A stretch of DNA of 33,894 nucleotides, from the NCBI GenBank assembly GCA_021813685.1, contig JAKAJS010000135.1, forward strand, positions 11,181 through 45,074, given 5' to 3'. Made by a program: the position numbers and the translations under genes. Below the pieces are notes generated by a model, which was not told the origin of the DNA, searched no databases, and saw only the letters and a list, made by a program, of their open reading frames with translations. Below, piece by piece: positions 33,691 to 33,894 of the stretch (position 1 is its first letter; each line of letters opens with the position of its first letter). This DNA is from Deltaproteobacteria bacterium (GTDB lineage: Bacteria > Desulfobacterota > Syntrophobacteria > Syntrophobacterales > Syntrophobacteraceae).

Positions 33691-33845
33691 ATCAGGAGCG
33701 GGAAGCGGGAAGAAAGCGGTCCCCTCCTTTTTCATGATTTCGGTGTGTCCTGGAGGAAGATGGACAACTGCTCTTGAACGACCGGAAGCAGAAAGTATGG
33801 TCCGCCCGGCGAGCCACCGCCTTGTCATTCATTTTCCGAGGAAAT

Positions 33846-33894
33846 ATGAAAAACTACAATTCGAGAAAAAACCTGTTCAGACTTTCAGATCGGA
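33846..33894 (+). CDS. Possible start of the next gene (cut by window edge)
   Basis: An ATG at 33846 preceded by CGAGGAAAT opens a frame of 16 codons (MKNYNSRKNLFRLSDR) to the window end. The ribosome site is plausible, but the fragment is too short to assign. The sequence just before it (33800-33845) shows partial likeness to the intergenic repeat family. Confidence 0.3.
   Translation, partial: MKNYNSRKNLFRLSDR

Noticed and set aside
33774..33850. Fifth copy of the composite intergenic repeat
   Set aside because: Only short matches (CCCGGCGAGCC-CCGC as in copy C and CGCCTTGTCATT as in copy D) without the core or hairpin; too weak to call.

Overview
The window is G+C-rich bacterial chromosome. 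Gene content points to an anaerobic deltaproteobacterium (Desulfobacterota), possibly Syntrophobacterales: a PEP-CTERM exopolysaccharide locus, a siroheme/heme precursor block (precorrin-2 dehydrogenase, CcsA/HemX-like protein, HemA), paired family III CoA-transferases, RNase J and an FtsK/SpoIIIE translocase. The taxonomic placement is inference. I see no rRNA, tRNA, CRISPR array, intact insertion sequence or phage gene.

Region 1 (1-14.6 kb, all minus strand) is an exopolysaccharide locus of the PEP-CTERM/exosortase type. In transcription order it holds a polyisoprenyl-phosphate sugar transferase with a degenerate GGDEF-like N-terminus, a wlbA/wlbB/wlbC-like trio (dehydrogenase, acetyltransferase, aminotransferase) for a 2,3-diacetamido uronic acid sugar nucleotide, a broken GxxExxY gene, a FemAB-like transferase, a deacetylase-GT4 fusion, a NodB deacetylase, two GT2 glycosyltransferases, a PEP-CTERM protein, an AsnB-type amidotransferase and a GT4 glycosyltransferase cut by the window edge. 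Together they would make nucleotide sugars, start and extend a lipid-linked glycan and modify it. The exosortase, flippase and polymerase must lie outside the window.

Region 2 (14.6-18.1 kb) is an A+T-richer intergenic stretch with one possible small ORF and a hairpin, followed by two adjacent family III (CaiB/BaiF) CoA-transferase subunits on the minus strand.

Region 3 (18.4-28.9 kb) is housekeeping and hypothetical genes in mixed orientation: a DUF3096 membrane miniprotein, a radical SAM protein with a CX4CX2C cluster, a polyprenyl diphosphate synthase, an MmgE/PrpD gene clustered with three Cys-rich microproteins (two are paralogues of each other), sirC-ccsA-hemA plus a Cys-rich 131-residue protein, ssb, and a saccharopine dehydrogenase-like gene. 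Four copies of a composite intergenic repeat are scattered here. All carry a short hairpin whose two stem sequences differ between copies but still pair.

Region 4 (29.0-33.9 kb, plus strand) is plsC-like acyltransferase, RNase J and FtsK, closely spaced.

The most interesting candidates are the repeat family with a compensatory hairpin, the MmgE/PrpD-microprotein cluster, the deacetylase-glycosyltransferase fusion, and the decaying GxxExxY gene flanked by 9-bp-period arrays.
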